Of a stretch of 64,000 nucleotides of DNA, positions 54,985-63,455 are shown in pieces. The DNA lies in the NCBI RefSeq assembly GCF_022811705.1, contig NZ_CP094528.1, forward strand, positions 3,782,001 to 3,846,000, written 5' to 3'. The notes below the pieces were generated by a model that was given only the letters and a program-made list of their open reading frames with translations, made no database searches and was not told the origin of the DNA. Both the position numbers and the translations under genes were made by a program. The stretch comes from Agromyces larvae. GTDB lineage: Bacteria > Actinomycetota > Actinomycetes > Actinomycetales > Microbacteriaceae. Numbering within the stretch: the stretch's first letter is position 1; each line of letters opens with the position of its first letter.

Positions 54985-55392
54985 TCAGTCGGCGGATGCC
55001 TCGCGAGGCGGGTTGTGCATGAACTCGAAGCGGATGCCGTTGTCGTCTTCGACGAAGGACGCGTAGTAGCGCTCGTTGAACCGCGGGTAGAGCTTCGGTT
55101 CGCGCACGGCCGTCCAGCCGGCATCGACCGCGATCGCGTGCAGGCGGTCGACCTCGGCGCGCGACTCGACCGGGAACGCGAGGTGCTGCCAGCCCACCCG
55201 GCCGTGCCGGTGAGGGCCGCTGCCCGACTCGCGGGCCGGGAAGAGGATGAGCTCCTCCTCGCCCTTGTACCAGGCCACCGAGCCGTCGGCATCGGCGCGC
55301 GTGCACCCGAGCGCTTGCATGACGGGATCGAACTGGGCGATCGATCGGGACAGATCTTCGACGGAGAGGCCGAGGTGATCGAAGAGCGGCAT
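54985..55392 (-). CDS. VOC/glyoxalase-superfamily protein
   Basis: A 135-residue single-domain VOC protein (MPLFDHLGLSVEDLSRSIA, HLAFPVESRAEVDRLHAIA, FVEDDNGIRFEFMHNPP). It has histidines at 6 and about 72 and a glutamate near the end in the metal-site positions. The function could be a lyase, dioxygenase-like or resistance protein. A degenerate relative of the C-terminus lies at 60873-60920. Confidence 0.82.
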   Translation of the reverse strand: MPLFDHLGLSVEDLSRSIAQFDPVMQALGCTRADADGSVAWYKGEEELILFPARESGSGPHRHGRVGWQHLAFPVESRAEVDRLHAIAVDAGWTAVREPKLYPRFNERYYASFVEDDNGIRFEFMHNPPREASAD

Positions 55393-55451
55393 CCGGCCAG
55401 CGTAGACGGAACCCCCGAGCCGCCGGACCGCTGCGGACGCCTGAGCCGTGA

Positions 55452-55985
55452 TCAGCCCCGGCCGGGCTGTTGGAAGTAGTACACGGAGCCGTCGTGCAGC
55501 AACTCGACCATCGCCGCCGCCCCGAGCCCCCGTTTGGCCATGCGCTTGGCCGTCTTCCGGGTCACCTCGCGGCGGTCGTGGGCGACGAGGCCGGCGAGCT
55601 CGTTCCACCGGTCGAGACCGACCCGCGTGAGCTCGTCGCGGTGGGCTCGGCGCAATCGTGCGAGCCGGCGCCCGCCCTTGTCCAGCTCCCAGTCGGCATC
55701 GCTGAACGGCTCGCCTCTGCGCGAGCGCAGGGCCTTGCGCTGCGCATCGCGGGTCTCGCGCAGCACGCGCTCCACGTCCGCGGCGTAGGCGGGCAGGAGG
55801 TTCAGCGCACGCTTCTCCTCGTCGCGCCAGCGCGCGATCGCGCGGTCGCCGCAGTCCAAGCACAGCTGCGGCGGCACGACCCCCGTGTGGAGGTACCCGC
55901 ACGCGCAGTGCTCGCCCGGCAGCTCGAGCACCTCGTCGTCGTCGTCCAAGTCGTCCAAGTCGTCCAAGTCGTCCACTTCGTCCAC
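55452..55985 (-). CDS. uncharacterised protein with acidic repeat and Cys cluster
   Basis: A protein of about 177 residues beginning with an acidic DDL repeat (about residues 4-18) encoded by tandem GTCGTCCAA units. A possible zinc site follows (CACGYLHTG...CLDCG, four Cys and one His), then a long basic helical region. The start is uncertain; GTG 55985 is chosen, and GTG 56042 would add 19 residues. The family is not recognised. The charge layout, acidic head and strongly basic tail, suggests nucleic-acid contact, but this is only inference. Confidence 0.5.
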   Translation of the reverse strand: MDEVDDLDDLDDLDDDDEVLELPGEHCACGYLHTGVVPPQLCLDCGDRAIARWRDEEKRALNLLPAYAADVERVLRETRDAQRKALRSRRGEPFSDADWELDKGGRRLARLRRAHRDELTRVGLDRWNELAGLVAHDRREVTRKTAKRMAKRGLGAAAMVELLHDGSVYYFQQPGRG

Positions 55986-56094
55986 CCTAGACAGCGGTCG
56001 GGCCGGGTGCACGTGCGGGAGCCGTGGCGGCGGACGGCGCACGGCATGCTGATCGGGTCGCCGAGCGGGCAGCCCGAAGACGTCCGTCGCACCG

Positions 56095-57072
56095 TCACAC
56101 CGTTTCGCCGGCGATCACGCTCGAGGGCGCCTCCGTCCACTCGCCGGGATCGACGCCGAGCACCACGCGCGCGGCACGACGACCGAAGGACTCGGCGTCG
56201 ATGCGCACCGTCGTCAGGGCCGGCTCCCAGAATCGGGCCCGTTCGCTCGCGTCGAATCCGATCACCGCGAGATCGCTCGGGGCGCGAAGACCGAGTTGCG
56301 ACATCGTCGAGAGCACGCCGAAGGCGACGTCGTCGTCGTAGGCGACGACGGCGGTGACCGGGGTCCGTTCGGCGAGGTGGCGCACGGCTTCGAGCCGCTG
56401 CGCGCGGTCTCCGCTCGGATCGAGCCGGAGGATGCGCACGGGCGGGATGCCGAATTCGCCGGCGAACCGAGCGAGGTGCTGCAGGCGGGCTTCGGCGAAG
56501 AGGGCCGTGGGGTCGAGGGGGAGGGCGACGGCGATCTCGCGGTGCCCGTGCTCGACCAGGTGGCGCAGTTGCGTCCTGGTGTGGAAGGCGAGCCCGGCGC
56601 GGTAGCCGTCGGCGATGCCGAGCACCTCGGAATCGCCGGCCTGCTCGGAGAGGATGCTCGCGAGATCCAGTGTCGCGCGTGGCGCGATCGAGGTGACGAC
56701 CTCGGGCGGCAGCGGGCCGCCGGTCGCTCCGGCGGTGACGACGAGCAGCGCGTGCTCGTGTCGCCGGAGCTCGTCGCTCATCCCGTTGATGAAGCTGTCG
56801 AGGCTGTGCCCGCCGAGCATGCCGCCGACGTTGAGCAGCACGATGCGCGACGCGCCGGCGCGAAGGGTCCGGGCGACGGCGTGCGGCACGTAGCCGAGCG
56901 ACTCGGCGGCCGCGGTGACGCGCTGCTTGGTCGCCTCGGTGATCGTCTGGCCCGGGGTGTCGTTCAGCACGTAGCTGACGGTGGCCGTGGAGACCCCGGC
57001 GACGCGGGCGACGTCGCGGATCGTGGGCTTGCGGGTGCGCGCCCCGGTGTCTGGGTATCGCCTGCCATTCAC
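56095..57072 (-). CDS. LacI-family transcriptional regulator
   Basis: A 325-residue LacI/GalR regulator with helix-turn-helix IRDVARVAGVSTATVSYVLN (about 17-36), hinge AVARTLRAG and a full sensor domain (FGVLSTMSQLGLRAPSDLAV). GTG 57072 starts the gene. It faces the alcohol dehydrogenase gene across a palindrome ACTTAACCGTTTAAGT (57087-57102), its probable operator. Its recognition helix differs from those of the two arabinose-cluster LacI proteins. Confidence 0.88.
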   Translation of the reverse strand: MNGRRYPDTGARTRKPTIRDVARVAGVSTATVSYVLNDTPGQTITEATKQRVTAAAESLGYVPHAVARTLRAGASRIVLLNVGGMLGGHSLDSFINGMSDELRRHEHALLVVTAGATGGPLPPEVVTSIAPRATLDLASILSEQAGDSEVLGIADGYRAGLAFHTRTQLRHLVEHGHREIAVALPLDPTALFAEARLQHLARFAGEFGIPPVRILRLDPSGDRAQRLEAVRHLAERTPVTAVVAYDDDVAFGVLSTMSQLGLRAPSDLAVIGFDASERARFWEPALTTVRIDAESFGRRAARVVLGVDPGEWTEAPSSVIAGETV

Positions 57073-57086
57073 GAGGGAACACTACC

Positions 57087-57102
57087 ACTTAACCGTTTAA
57101 GT
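57087..57102. promoter_or_regulatory. LacI-type operator between lacI and alcohol dehydrogenase genes
   Basis: ACTTAACCGTTTAAGT is a 16-bp near-perfect palindrome with a central CG, located 15 bp from the GTG of the lacI gene and 44 bp from the dehydrogenase ATG. It fits joint control of both divergent genes. Confidence 0.65.
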
Positions 57103-57145
57103 AGCTAGCGTGGAGATCGAGTATCCCAGTGCAAGGAGAGACACC

Positions 57146-58111
57146 ATGAAGGCTTGGCAGTACCCGGGCGAGCGCGCCCCCATCCAGCTGAACGAGGTCG
57201 AGCCGCCGACCCCCGGGCCGACCCAGGTCGTCATCGACGTCAAGGCGGCGGGGCTCTGCCACTCCGACATCATGTACATGGAGGTCGGCGACGGGACGAT
57301 GCCGTTCCTGCCGATGACCCAGGGACACGAGAACGCGGGAGTCATCTCGGCGATCGGGTCCGACGTCGTCGGCTTCGAGATCGGCGACGTCGTCGGCGTC
57401 AACTCGGCCGGCGTGCAACCGCCCCTCGGCATGTTCACACCCGGCGGCTTCGCCGACCAGCTCGCCGCCGACTACCGCGACCTGGCCCGCGTGCCCGCAG
57501 GGCTCGATCTCTCGCTCGCCGCCCTCGCGACCGACGCCGGCATGACGTCGTACCACGCGATGATCAAGACCGGCGGGGCGAAGGCCGGCATGAAGGTCGG
57601 CGTCATCGGATTCGGCGGCCTCGGCCAGATCGGCGCGCGTGCCGCGGTGCTCGTCGGTGCCGAGGTGCACGTCGCCGAGCTGAAGGAAGAGGTCTGGCCC
57701 GTCGCGAAGGAGGCCGGCGTGGTCTCCTGCGTGAAGGATGCCGACGAATGGGCCACGAAGGGCCTGACCGGCAACCTGCACAGCGACGAAGGCTTCGACC
57801 TCATCGTCGACTACGCCGGGTTCGACACCACGCAGAAGGCCATCAACGCGATCAAGCGCGGTGGCACCGTCGTGCAGGTCGGCCTCGGCAAGCCCACCTT
57901 CACCGTCATCACCCCGACGATCCTCGGCAAGAACCTCAAGGGCTCGCTCGGCGGCACCGTCGAAGACATCGAAGAGGTCTTCGCGCTGATGGCGCAGGGG
58001 GAGATCACCCCCGTCTACGAGGAGATCCCCTTCGAGGGCATCGGCGAGGGCCTCGAGCGACTCAAGCGCAACCAGGTCACCGGCCGTCTCGTCGCCCGCT
58101 TCGGCGACTGA
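57146..58111 (+). CDS. medium-chain alcohol dehydrogenase family protein
   Basis: A 321-residue zinc-dependent MDR oxidoreductase. Catalytic-zinc ligands are in GLCHSD (Cys) and GHENAG (His/Glu), and the NAD(P) Rossmann motif is VIGFGGLGQIG (about 150). The four-cysteine structural-zinc lobe of classical alcohol dehydrogenases is absent: the segment reads NSAGVQPPLGMFTPGGFADQ. The protein is therefore slightly short. ATG 57146 follows AAGGAGAG; an upstream in-frame GTG has no support. It is probably controlled by the divergent LacI protein. Confidence 0.85.
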   Translation: MKAWQYPGERAPIQLNEVEPPTPGPTQVVIDVKAAGLCHSDIMYMEVGDGTMPFLPMTQGHENAGVISAIGSDVVGFEIGDVVGVNSAGVQPPLGMFTPGGFADQLAADYRDLARVPAGLDLSLAALATDAGMTSYHAMIKTGGAKAGMKVGVIGFGGLGQIGARAAVLVGAEVHVAELKEEVWPVAKEAGVVSCVKDADEWATKGLTGNLHSDEGFDLIVDYAGFDTTQKAINAIKRGGTVVQVGLGKPTFTVITPTILGKNLKGSLGGTVEDIEEVFALMAQGEITPVYEEIPFEGIGEGLERLKRNQVTGRLVARFGD

Positions 58112-58171
58112 GCCCGCGACGCGTGAGGCGCGCCGGGCCGCGATCACCCGAATCCACGCCATGCTGGTCGC

Positions 58172-58666
58172 ATGGCGATCTCCGACGATGACCTCATCCA
58201 CCTGCGGCGCGCGGTCGAGCTCGCACGCGAAGCCTCCGCGGCCGGCGACGGCCCGTTCGGGTCGGTGCTGGTCGACGGCGGCGGGCGGGAGCGGTTCGCC
58301 GATCGCAACCGCGAAGAGAGCACGGGGGATGCGACGAAGCATCCCGAGTTCGAGATCGCACGCTGGGCGGCGACGAACCTGACTGCCGTCGAGCGTGCGG
58401 CGGCGACGGTCTACACGTCGGGGGAGCACTGCGCGATGTGCTCGGCGGCGCATGCCTGGGTCGGTCTGGGGCGCATCGTGTACGTCGCGTCGTCGGAGCA
58501 GATCGCCGGCTGGCGGCGCGAGGTCGGCGCCGCGCCGGGGGCGGTCGCGGTGCTGCCGATCACAGCCGTCGCGCCCGGGCTCGCGGTCGACGGACCGGTC
58601 GACGAGCTGGTGCCGGAGGTGCGCGCGCTCATCGAGCGGGCGGCGCGTCCGGCGCACCTCGGTTGA
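58172..58666 (+). CDS. nucleoside/guanine deaminase family protein
   Basis: A 164-residue CMP/dCMP deaminase-fold protein. The zinc/proton-shuttle motif is HPEFE near residue 57, where HAE is usual, and the second zinc motif is SGEHCAMC near 88. The overall layout matches guanine-deaminase/TadA-like enzymes. ATG 58172 is preceded by only a weak ribosome site. The stop lies inside the -35 box of the MarR gene. Confidence 0.82.
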   Translation: MAISDDDLIHLRRAVELAREASAAGDGPFGSVLVDGGGRERFADRNREESTGDATKHPEFEIARWAATNLTAVERAAATVYTSGEHCAMCSAAHAWVGLGRIVYVASSEQIAGWRREVGAAPGAVAVLPITAVAPGLAVDGPVDELVPEVRALIERAARPAHLG

Positions 58667-58696
58667 CAGTTAGAGTTCTAACAGTTAGAGTTCTAA
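58663..58696 (+). promoter_or_regulatory. MarR promoter with two overlapping palindromic operators
   Basis: A perfect -35 TTGACA (58663-58668), 17-bp spacer and -10 TAGAGT (58686-58691) place transcription start at about 58698, at the ATG itself. Two identical palindromes TTAGAGTTCTAA (58670-58681 and 58685-58696), 15 bp apart, fill the spacer and the -10 region. This is a clear autorepression layout. Confidence 0.8.
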
Positions 58697-58698
58697 TC

Positions 58699-59169
58699 AT
58701 GACCTCGAACGTGGAGCGGTTGACCTCCCTCATCTTCACGGTCGCCTTCGCAGATCGCGCGGCGGCCATGGAGTGGGTGCAGGGCAGCGGCCTCACGCTC
58801 CAGCAATCCATGGCGCTCGGCTACATCCAGGAGCACCAGGCGCGCGGCGTCATCGCCCGCGAGCTCGCCGAGGTCTCCCGTACCACGCCCGCAAGCGTCA
58901 CGAGCCTGCTGCAGGGGCTCGAGACGCGCGGACTCATCGTCCGCACCCCGTCGCCCGACGACTCGCGCGTCAAGCTCGTGAGCGTCACCGACCAGGGCGC
59001 CGCCCTCATCGCCGGCTTCGACGAGGCGGTGGCCGCCGCCCGCGAACGACTGTTCTCGGTGCTCGACGACGACGAGCAGCTCGCCCTCATCGCCCTGCTC
59101 GAGCGCGTCGCGGCCCCGGTCGAACCGGTGGAGCGCGGCGGCCCGCCCGACGGGCGCTCGCCCTTCTAA
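58699..59169 (+). CDS. MarR-family transcriptional regulator
   Basis: A 156-residue winged-helix regulator (GVIARELAEVSRTTPASVTS, LLQGLETRGLIVRTPSPDDS with the wing arginine, VKLVSVTDQG). There is no ribosome site because the promoter abuts the start, so the mRNA is probably leaderless. It sits ahead of a MATE exporter gene, 186 bp away, a common regulator-exporter pair. Confidence 0.9.
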   Translation: MTSNVERLTSLIFTVAFADRAAAMEWVQGSGLTLQQSMALGYIQEHQARGVIARELAEVSRTTPASVTSLLQGLETRGLIVRTPSPDDSRVKLVSVTDQGAALIAGFDEAVAAARERLFSVLDDDEQLALIALLERVAAPVEPVERGGPPDGRSPF

Positions 59170-59224
59170 GCGTCCTCGCCGGCTCGAGGTCGGCGCGCTC
59201 CTCGACCAGCGGGCCCGCGACATC

Positions 59225-59274
59225 CCGCGATTCCGTCGCGCCCGCGATCAGCCGCGATTCCGTCGCGCCCGCGA
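59225..59274. repeat. two 23-bp direct repeats
   Basis: CCGCGATTCCGTCGCGCCCG with three further bases occurs at 59225-59247 and 59252-59274, between the MarR and MATE genes. Further CCCGCGACAT units follow. The role is unknown; no promoter is obvious in this gap. Confidence 0.6.
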
Positions 59275-59355
59275 CATCCCGCGACATCCCGCGATCCACC
59301 CCACCCAGACCCGGGCCCGCGCGCCCGAGCCGTTCACCGCAACGGAGGCTCAGCC

Positions 59356-60816
59356 ATGTCCACGTCCAACCGACACTTCCTCGCCCAGGCGCCCATCTGG
59401 CGCTCGCTCGTGCATCTCTGCATCCCGATGATCGCCGGCTTCTCGGTCGGCGCGGTCTACAACATCATCAACGGGGCCTTCGTCGGCTCCCTCCACGAGA
59501 CGCCGCTGCTGGCGGCGCTCACCTTCTCGATGCCGGTCTTCGCACTCGTCATGGCGCTCGGCGGCGTCTTCGGGGTCGGCGGCGGCACGTTCGTCACGCG
59601 GCTGCTCGGCTCGCTCGAGGACCCCGCGACGGATGCCACGGCGGCGGGCCGGCGCATCCGCCAGGTCTCCTCGTTCACGATGTGGGGCTCGATCGCCGCG
59701 GGCGTGGTCGTCGGCATCCTCGGCGTCGCGTTCGCGACGCCGATCGCCGCCGCGGTCGGTGCGAGCGGCGCCTCGCTGGCGCCGACCGCGCTGTACATCG
59801 GGGCGATGTTCGCGTTCGCGCCGGTCTACGTCGCCGTGTTCGCGCTCGAGCAGCTCGTGCGCGCCGAGGGTGCGGCCGTCGCGTCGATGACGGGACTCAT
59901 CGCGTCGACGATCGCCAACCTCGTGCTCGACGTGCTGTTCATCCTCGTGCTCGGGTGGGGCGTGCTCGGCGCGGGCCTCGCGCTCGGCCTCTCCAACCTG
60001 GTCACGATCGGGTACTACGCGTGGTGGCTCACGAAGCGCTCGTCGGCGGTGTCGATCGCGCCGCGCTGGTTCCGAGCCGATCGCGAGATCGTCACCACGG
60101 TGTTCGGCGTCGGCGTCTCCGAGCTGCTGCAGTCGTCGTTCCTCATCGTCACGACGCTCGTCATGAACTGGATCGCGATCGGCTACGGCGAGGAACTGAT
60201 CGCCGCGATGGGCGTGGCGCTGCGCATCTCGCAGCTGCCCGAGATGATCGTGATGGGCGTGTCGATGGGGGCGATCCCGCTGTTCGCGTACGCGTTCGGC
60301 GCGCGGAACCGGGACCGGCTCACGGCGGGCATCCGCGGTGCCGTGATCGCGATCGCGGGCTTCGTCGCGGTGTTCTCGACGATCGTGTTCCTCTTCCGCG
60401 ACCAGGTGTTCGCGCTGTTCTCCGCCGACCCGACGGTGCTGGACGACGGCACGCGGATCCTCACCGCGATGCTCGTCGCGACCGCGTTCAACGGGTTCAC
60501 GGGCCTCATGATCGCCGTCTTCCAGGCCACCGAGCAGATGCGGAACGCGACGATCATGTCGATCGCCCAGGGCGTCCTGTTCATCCCCGTCATCTTCGTC
60601 TTCAACGCGGTGCTCGGGCTCGACGGCGTGATCTGGGCGATGACGGCGACCGAGCTGCTCGTGTTCGCACTCGGGCTCGTGCTGTTCCTGGGTTCGCGGC
60701 GCGCCCTCAGCGCGGAGCCGTCGGCCGACGCGGTCGCCGCCGCAGCGGCGGCACTGGCGGATGAGGCGGCCGCAGGAGCGGCGCTCGCGGAGGAGGCGGC
60801 GCCGGTCGCCGGATGA
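59356..60816 (+). CDS. MATE-family multidrug exporter
   Basis: A 486-residue membrane protein with twelve helices of the MATE family. LVHLCIPMIAGFSVGAVYNI opens the first half, and an equivalent repeat begins near 235 (VGVSELLQSSFLIVTTLVM). The C-terminal 30 residues are alanine-rich and hydrophilic. It likely exports cationic drugs or metabolites by ion antiport. ATG 59356 follows ACGGAGG. It is probably regulated by the upstream MarR protein. Confidence 0.9.
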   Translation: MSTSNRHFLAQAPIWRSLVHLCIPMIAGFSVGAVYNIINGAFVGSLHETPLLAALTFSMPVFALVMALGGVFGVGGGTFVTRLLGSLEDPATDATAAGRRIRQVSSFTMWGSIAAGVVVGILGVAFATPIAAAVGASGASLAPTALYIGAMFAFAPVYVAVFALEQLVRAEGAAVASMTGLIASTIANLVLDVLFILVLGWGVLGAGLALGLSNLVTIGYYAWWLTKRSSAVSIAPRWFRADREIVTTVFGVGVSELLQSSFLIVTTLVMNWIAIGYGEELIAAMGVALRISQLPEMIVMGVSMGAIPLFAYAFGARNRDRLTAGIRGAVIAIAGFVAVFSTIVFLFRDQVFALFSADPTVLDDGTRILTAMLVATAFNGFTGLMIAVFQATEQMRNATIMSIAQGVLFIPVIFVFNAVLGLDGVIWAMTATELLVFALGLVLFLGSRRALSAEPSADAVAAAAAALADEAAAGAALAEEAAPVAG

Positions 60817-60850
60817 GACGGATGCCCCGGAGCGCGCTCCTCGTGCGACT

Positions 60851-60881
60851 CAACCCGCCGCGGTCTCCCCGCGGCGGGTTG
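60851..60881. terminator. 13-bp perfect hairpin after the MATE gene
   Basis: CAACCCGCCGCGG (60851-60863) pairs with CCGCGGCGGGTTG (60869-60881) across a five-base loop. It lies 34 bp after the MATE stop and between convergent genes, so it may serve both strands. Confidence 0.7.
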
Positions 60882-60920
60882 AGCATGAACTCGACGCGGG
60901 TGCCGTCGTCGTCGGCGTCG
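60873..60920 (-). pseudogene. C-terminal remnant of a VOC-family gene
   Basis: The minus strand reads DADDDGTRVEFMLNPP, which matches the end of VOC proteins such as EDDNGIRFEFMHNPP of the gene at 54985. No upstream domain remains. Its end merges into the terminator hairpin. Confidence is limited by the short length. Confidence 0.4.
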
Positions 60921-60998
60921 TGGCGGGTGCGGCCGAGGCGGTCGACCAGCGGCCTCCGGACATCCGGGAAGCCACCCGCCGGCGGCGTCGGTGCATGA

Positions 60999-62072
60999 TC
61001 AGGGCGTCAGATCGCCGATGAACTCGAGCACCCCGCCGGCCGCGTCGACCACGCCGCCGCCGGCGTCGATCAGGTCGCCGACCGCGAAGCCGAGTTCGAC
61101 GAGGCTGCCGACCGCGTCGACGAGCGTGAGCAGGTCGGCGGTCACCTCGAGCGCGTCGCCGAGCGCAGCGGGCGAGGTCGCGCCGAGTTCGTCGTACGCG
61201 AGCCTCAGGTGCGACATCCATTCGCGCTCGATGCCGAAGAGGATCGCGTAGGGGAGCAGCCGCTCGTGCAGCCGGAACCGGCCCACCTCGGTGCCGAGCT
61301 CGGCGCGCAGGTCGTCGGGCAGATCGAGCAGTTCGGCGCTGCGCGGCGACTGCAGCGTGCGGACGCGGTCGGCCTCGGCGACGGTCAGGTACCGGCGCAG
61401 CCCGTCGAGGTGCTCGCGCCAGGGCGCGGCCGCGGGCGTGAACCTGCGGGCACGACCGTTCGGCGTCACGACGAGGGTCGCGATCGCCGCCGCCAGCGCG
61501 GCGATCATGCACCCGGTCGTGATCGGGTCCGAGGTGCCCGCGAGGGCGATGACCGTGCCCGGAACCGTTGCGAAGAGTCCGAGCACGCCGAGCACGCGCA
61601 GCGCGCCGCGGCCCGAACTCGCGCCCGCGACGAGGCCCGCCCGGGTGAGCTCGTCGACCTCGAGATCGACGAGCGTGCGCAGGGTGCGGCCGACCGCGCG
61701 GCGGTCCTTCGAGAAGCGGCGGACGCGATGACCGGGATGCTCCCGGCCGAACAGCGCCTCGAGCAGGGCGAGTTCGCGCGCACCGAAGGATGCCCCGTCG
61801 ACCAGTTCGACCGCGACGGTCGCCCGCTTGCCGCCGGAGGTGTCGGCGAGCAGGCGCACCTTGCGCCGCACGGCCAGATCGACGAGGCCGGCGGCGGCGG
61901 CCCGGCGGTCGCGCTCGGCGAGCACCGCGTCGCCGAGCAGGTGCGCGCCGCGGCGCGGGGCGTACTCGACGACGAGCGATCGGGGAAGGTGCCCGGCGCG
62001 CACGCGCGAGCCGATCGCGAACGCGACGACGACGAGGCCGATCAGCAGGCAGATGACGGAAACGGCGAGCAC
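60999..62072 (-). CDS. membrane protein, DUF2207-like C-terminal region
   Basis: A 357-residue protein with an N-terminal helix (1-22), a cytosolic domain with winged-helix-like PRRGAHLLGDAVLAERDRR and VDLAVRRKVRLL, two central helices (about 155-205), and a C-terminal helical region ending in glycine-rich repeats (LIDAGGGVVDAAGGVLEF). It resembles the cytosolic part of DUF2207 proteins without their extracellular domain. GTG 62072 is the start. Function unknown. Confidence 0.6.
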   Translation of the reverse strand: MLAVSVICLLIGLVVVAFAIGSRVRAGHLPRSLVVEYAPRRGAHLLGDAVLAERDRRAAAAGLVDLAVRRKVRLLADTSGGKRATVAVELVDGASFGARELALLEALFGREHPGHRVRRFSKDRRAVGRTLRTLVDLEVDELTRAGLVAGASSGRGALRVLGVLGLFATVPGTVIALAGTSDPITTGCMIAALAAAIATLVVTPNGRARRFTPAAAPWREHLDGLRRYLTVAEADRVRTLQSPRSAELLDLPDDLRAELGTEVGRFRLHERLLPYAILFGIEREWMSHLRLAYDELGATSPAALGDALEVTADLLTLVDAVGSLVELGFAVGDLIDAGGGVVDAAGGVLEFIGDLTP

Positions 62073-62342
62073 CCGCTCAGTCTAGGAACCGATCACCGGC
62101 TCGCGAGCGCGAGCCGCCCGGCGGCCGGCGAGGTCGATGCGGTCGAGGCCGCCGGCCGCGCCGATCCGCAGGACCGCGCTCGCACGCGATCTATGCCCGC
62201 CACGGCATACGTTCTCGCTGATTGCGGGCCGTTTCCCAGCCTCAGGCGCTAGGGTTCGAGACATCCGATCGCGCGGTCCGCCGCATGGTGTGGGCATCCG
62301 CCCTTCTCCGGCTGGGAAGTCACCGCGATCGAAGGCGAGCCC

Positions 62343-63443
62343 GTGACCGATTCCCCCACCGTTTCGACCGTTCGCGTGGTCAAGACCACTCCTCGCAGCC
62401 GGGGCGGCAGCGCGACCTCCGAGTACTCGGCCCTGTTGCAGACGGTGAAGAACCTCGGCCTGCTGCGCCGGCGCACCGGGTTCTACTGGGCGGTCTTCGG
62501 CGTGCTCGTCGCCTGCCTCGGCGGCGCGATCGCGGGATTCGTGCTGCTCGGCGACAGCTGGTTCCAGCTGCTCATCGCCGGCGCGCTCGGCATCCTGTTC
62601 ACCCAGTTCGCGTTCCTCGCGCACGAGGCCTCGCATCGGCAGGTCTTCCAGTCGGGCCCCGCGAACGACCGCGCCGGGCGCATCCTCGCCAACGGCGTGG
62701 TCGGCATCAGCTACTCGTGGTGGATGCACAAGCACTCGCGCCACCACGCGAACCCGAACGTGATCGGCAAGGACCCCGACATCGCCAACGACGTCATCGT
62801 CTTCCAGGAGGCCGAAGCGGCGAAGGTGCCGTGGCTGCACGCGCTGATCGTGCGCAAGCAGGGCTGGTGGTTCTTCCCGCTGCTGCTGCTCGAGGGCCTC
62901 AACCTGCACGTGCACGGGCTGCGCACCGTGATGGGCCCCCGCAAGGTCGACCGCCGCTGGCAGGAGCTCACGATGATCGTGCTGCGCCTCGCGCTCTACC
63001 TCGGTGCGGTCTTCGCGTTCCTGCCGCTCGGGATGGCGTTCGCGTTCGTCGGGGTGCAGCTGGCCGTCTTCGGGCTCTACATGGGCGCATCCTTCGCTCC
63101 CAACCACAAGGGGATGCCGCAGCTCCCGCACGACAGCAAGGTCGACTTCCTGCGCCGCCAGGTGCTCACGTCGCGCAACATCCGGGGCGGGTGGGGCATG
63201 CTCGTCTTCATGGGCGGCCTGAACTACCAGGCCGAGCACCACCTGTTCCCGAACATGCCCCGACCCAACCTGCGCAAGGCCGCCGAGATCGTGCGCGAGT
63301 ACTGCCAGAACCACGGCATCGTGTACACCGAGACCTCCCTGGTGGACTCGTACGCCATCGTCGTGCGCTACCTCAACCAGGTCGGCTTGTCGGCCCGCGA
63401 CCCGTTCGACTGCCCGATGGTCGCGCAGTTCCGCGTGCACTAG
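62343..63443 (+). CDS. membrane fatty acid desaturase
   Basis: A 366-residue di-iron desaturase. The three histidine boxes HEASH (about 94), HKHSRHH (about 129) and QAEHH (about 299) are all present, with four membrane helices between. It likely introduces a double bond into membrane acyl chains. GTG 62343 starts the gene. The 270 bp upstream contain a GC hairpin (62098-62115) but no convincing promoter. Confidence 0.9.
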   Translation: MTDSPTVSTVRVVKTTPRSRGGSATSEYSALLQTVKNLGLLRRRTGFYWAVFGVLVACLGGAIAGFVLLGDSWFQLLIAGALGILFTQFAFLAHEASHRQVFQSGPANDRAGRILANGVVGISYSWWMHKHSRHHANPNVIGKDPDIANDVIVFQEAEAAKVPWLHALIVRKQGWWFFPLLLLEGLNLHVHGLRTVMGPRKVDRRWQELTMIVLRLALYLGAVFAFLPLGMAFAFVGVQLAVFGLYMGASFAPNHKGMPQLPHDSKVDFLRRQVLTSRNIRGGWGMLVFMGGLNYQAEHHLFPNMPRPNLRKAAEIVREYCQNHGIVYTETSLVDSYAIVVRYLNQVGLSARDPFDCPMVAQFRVH

Positions 63444-63455
63444 CACGGGGCGGGT

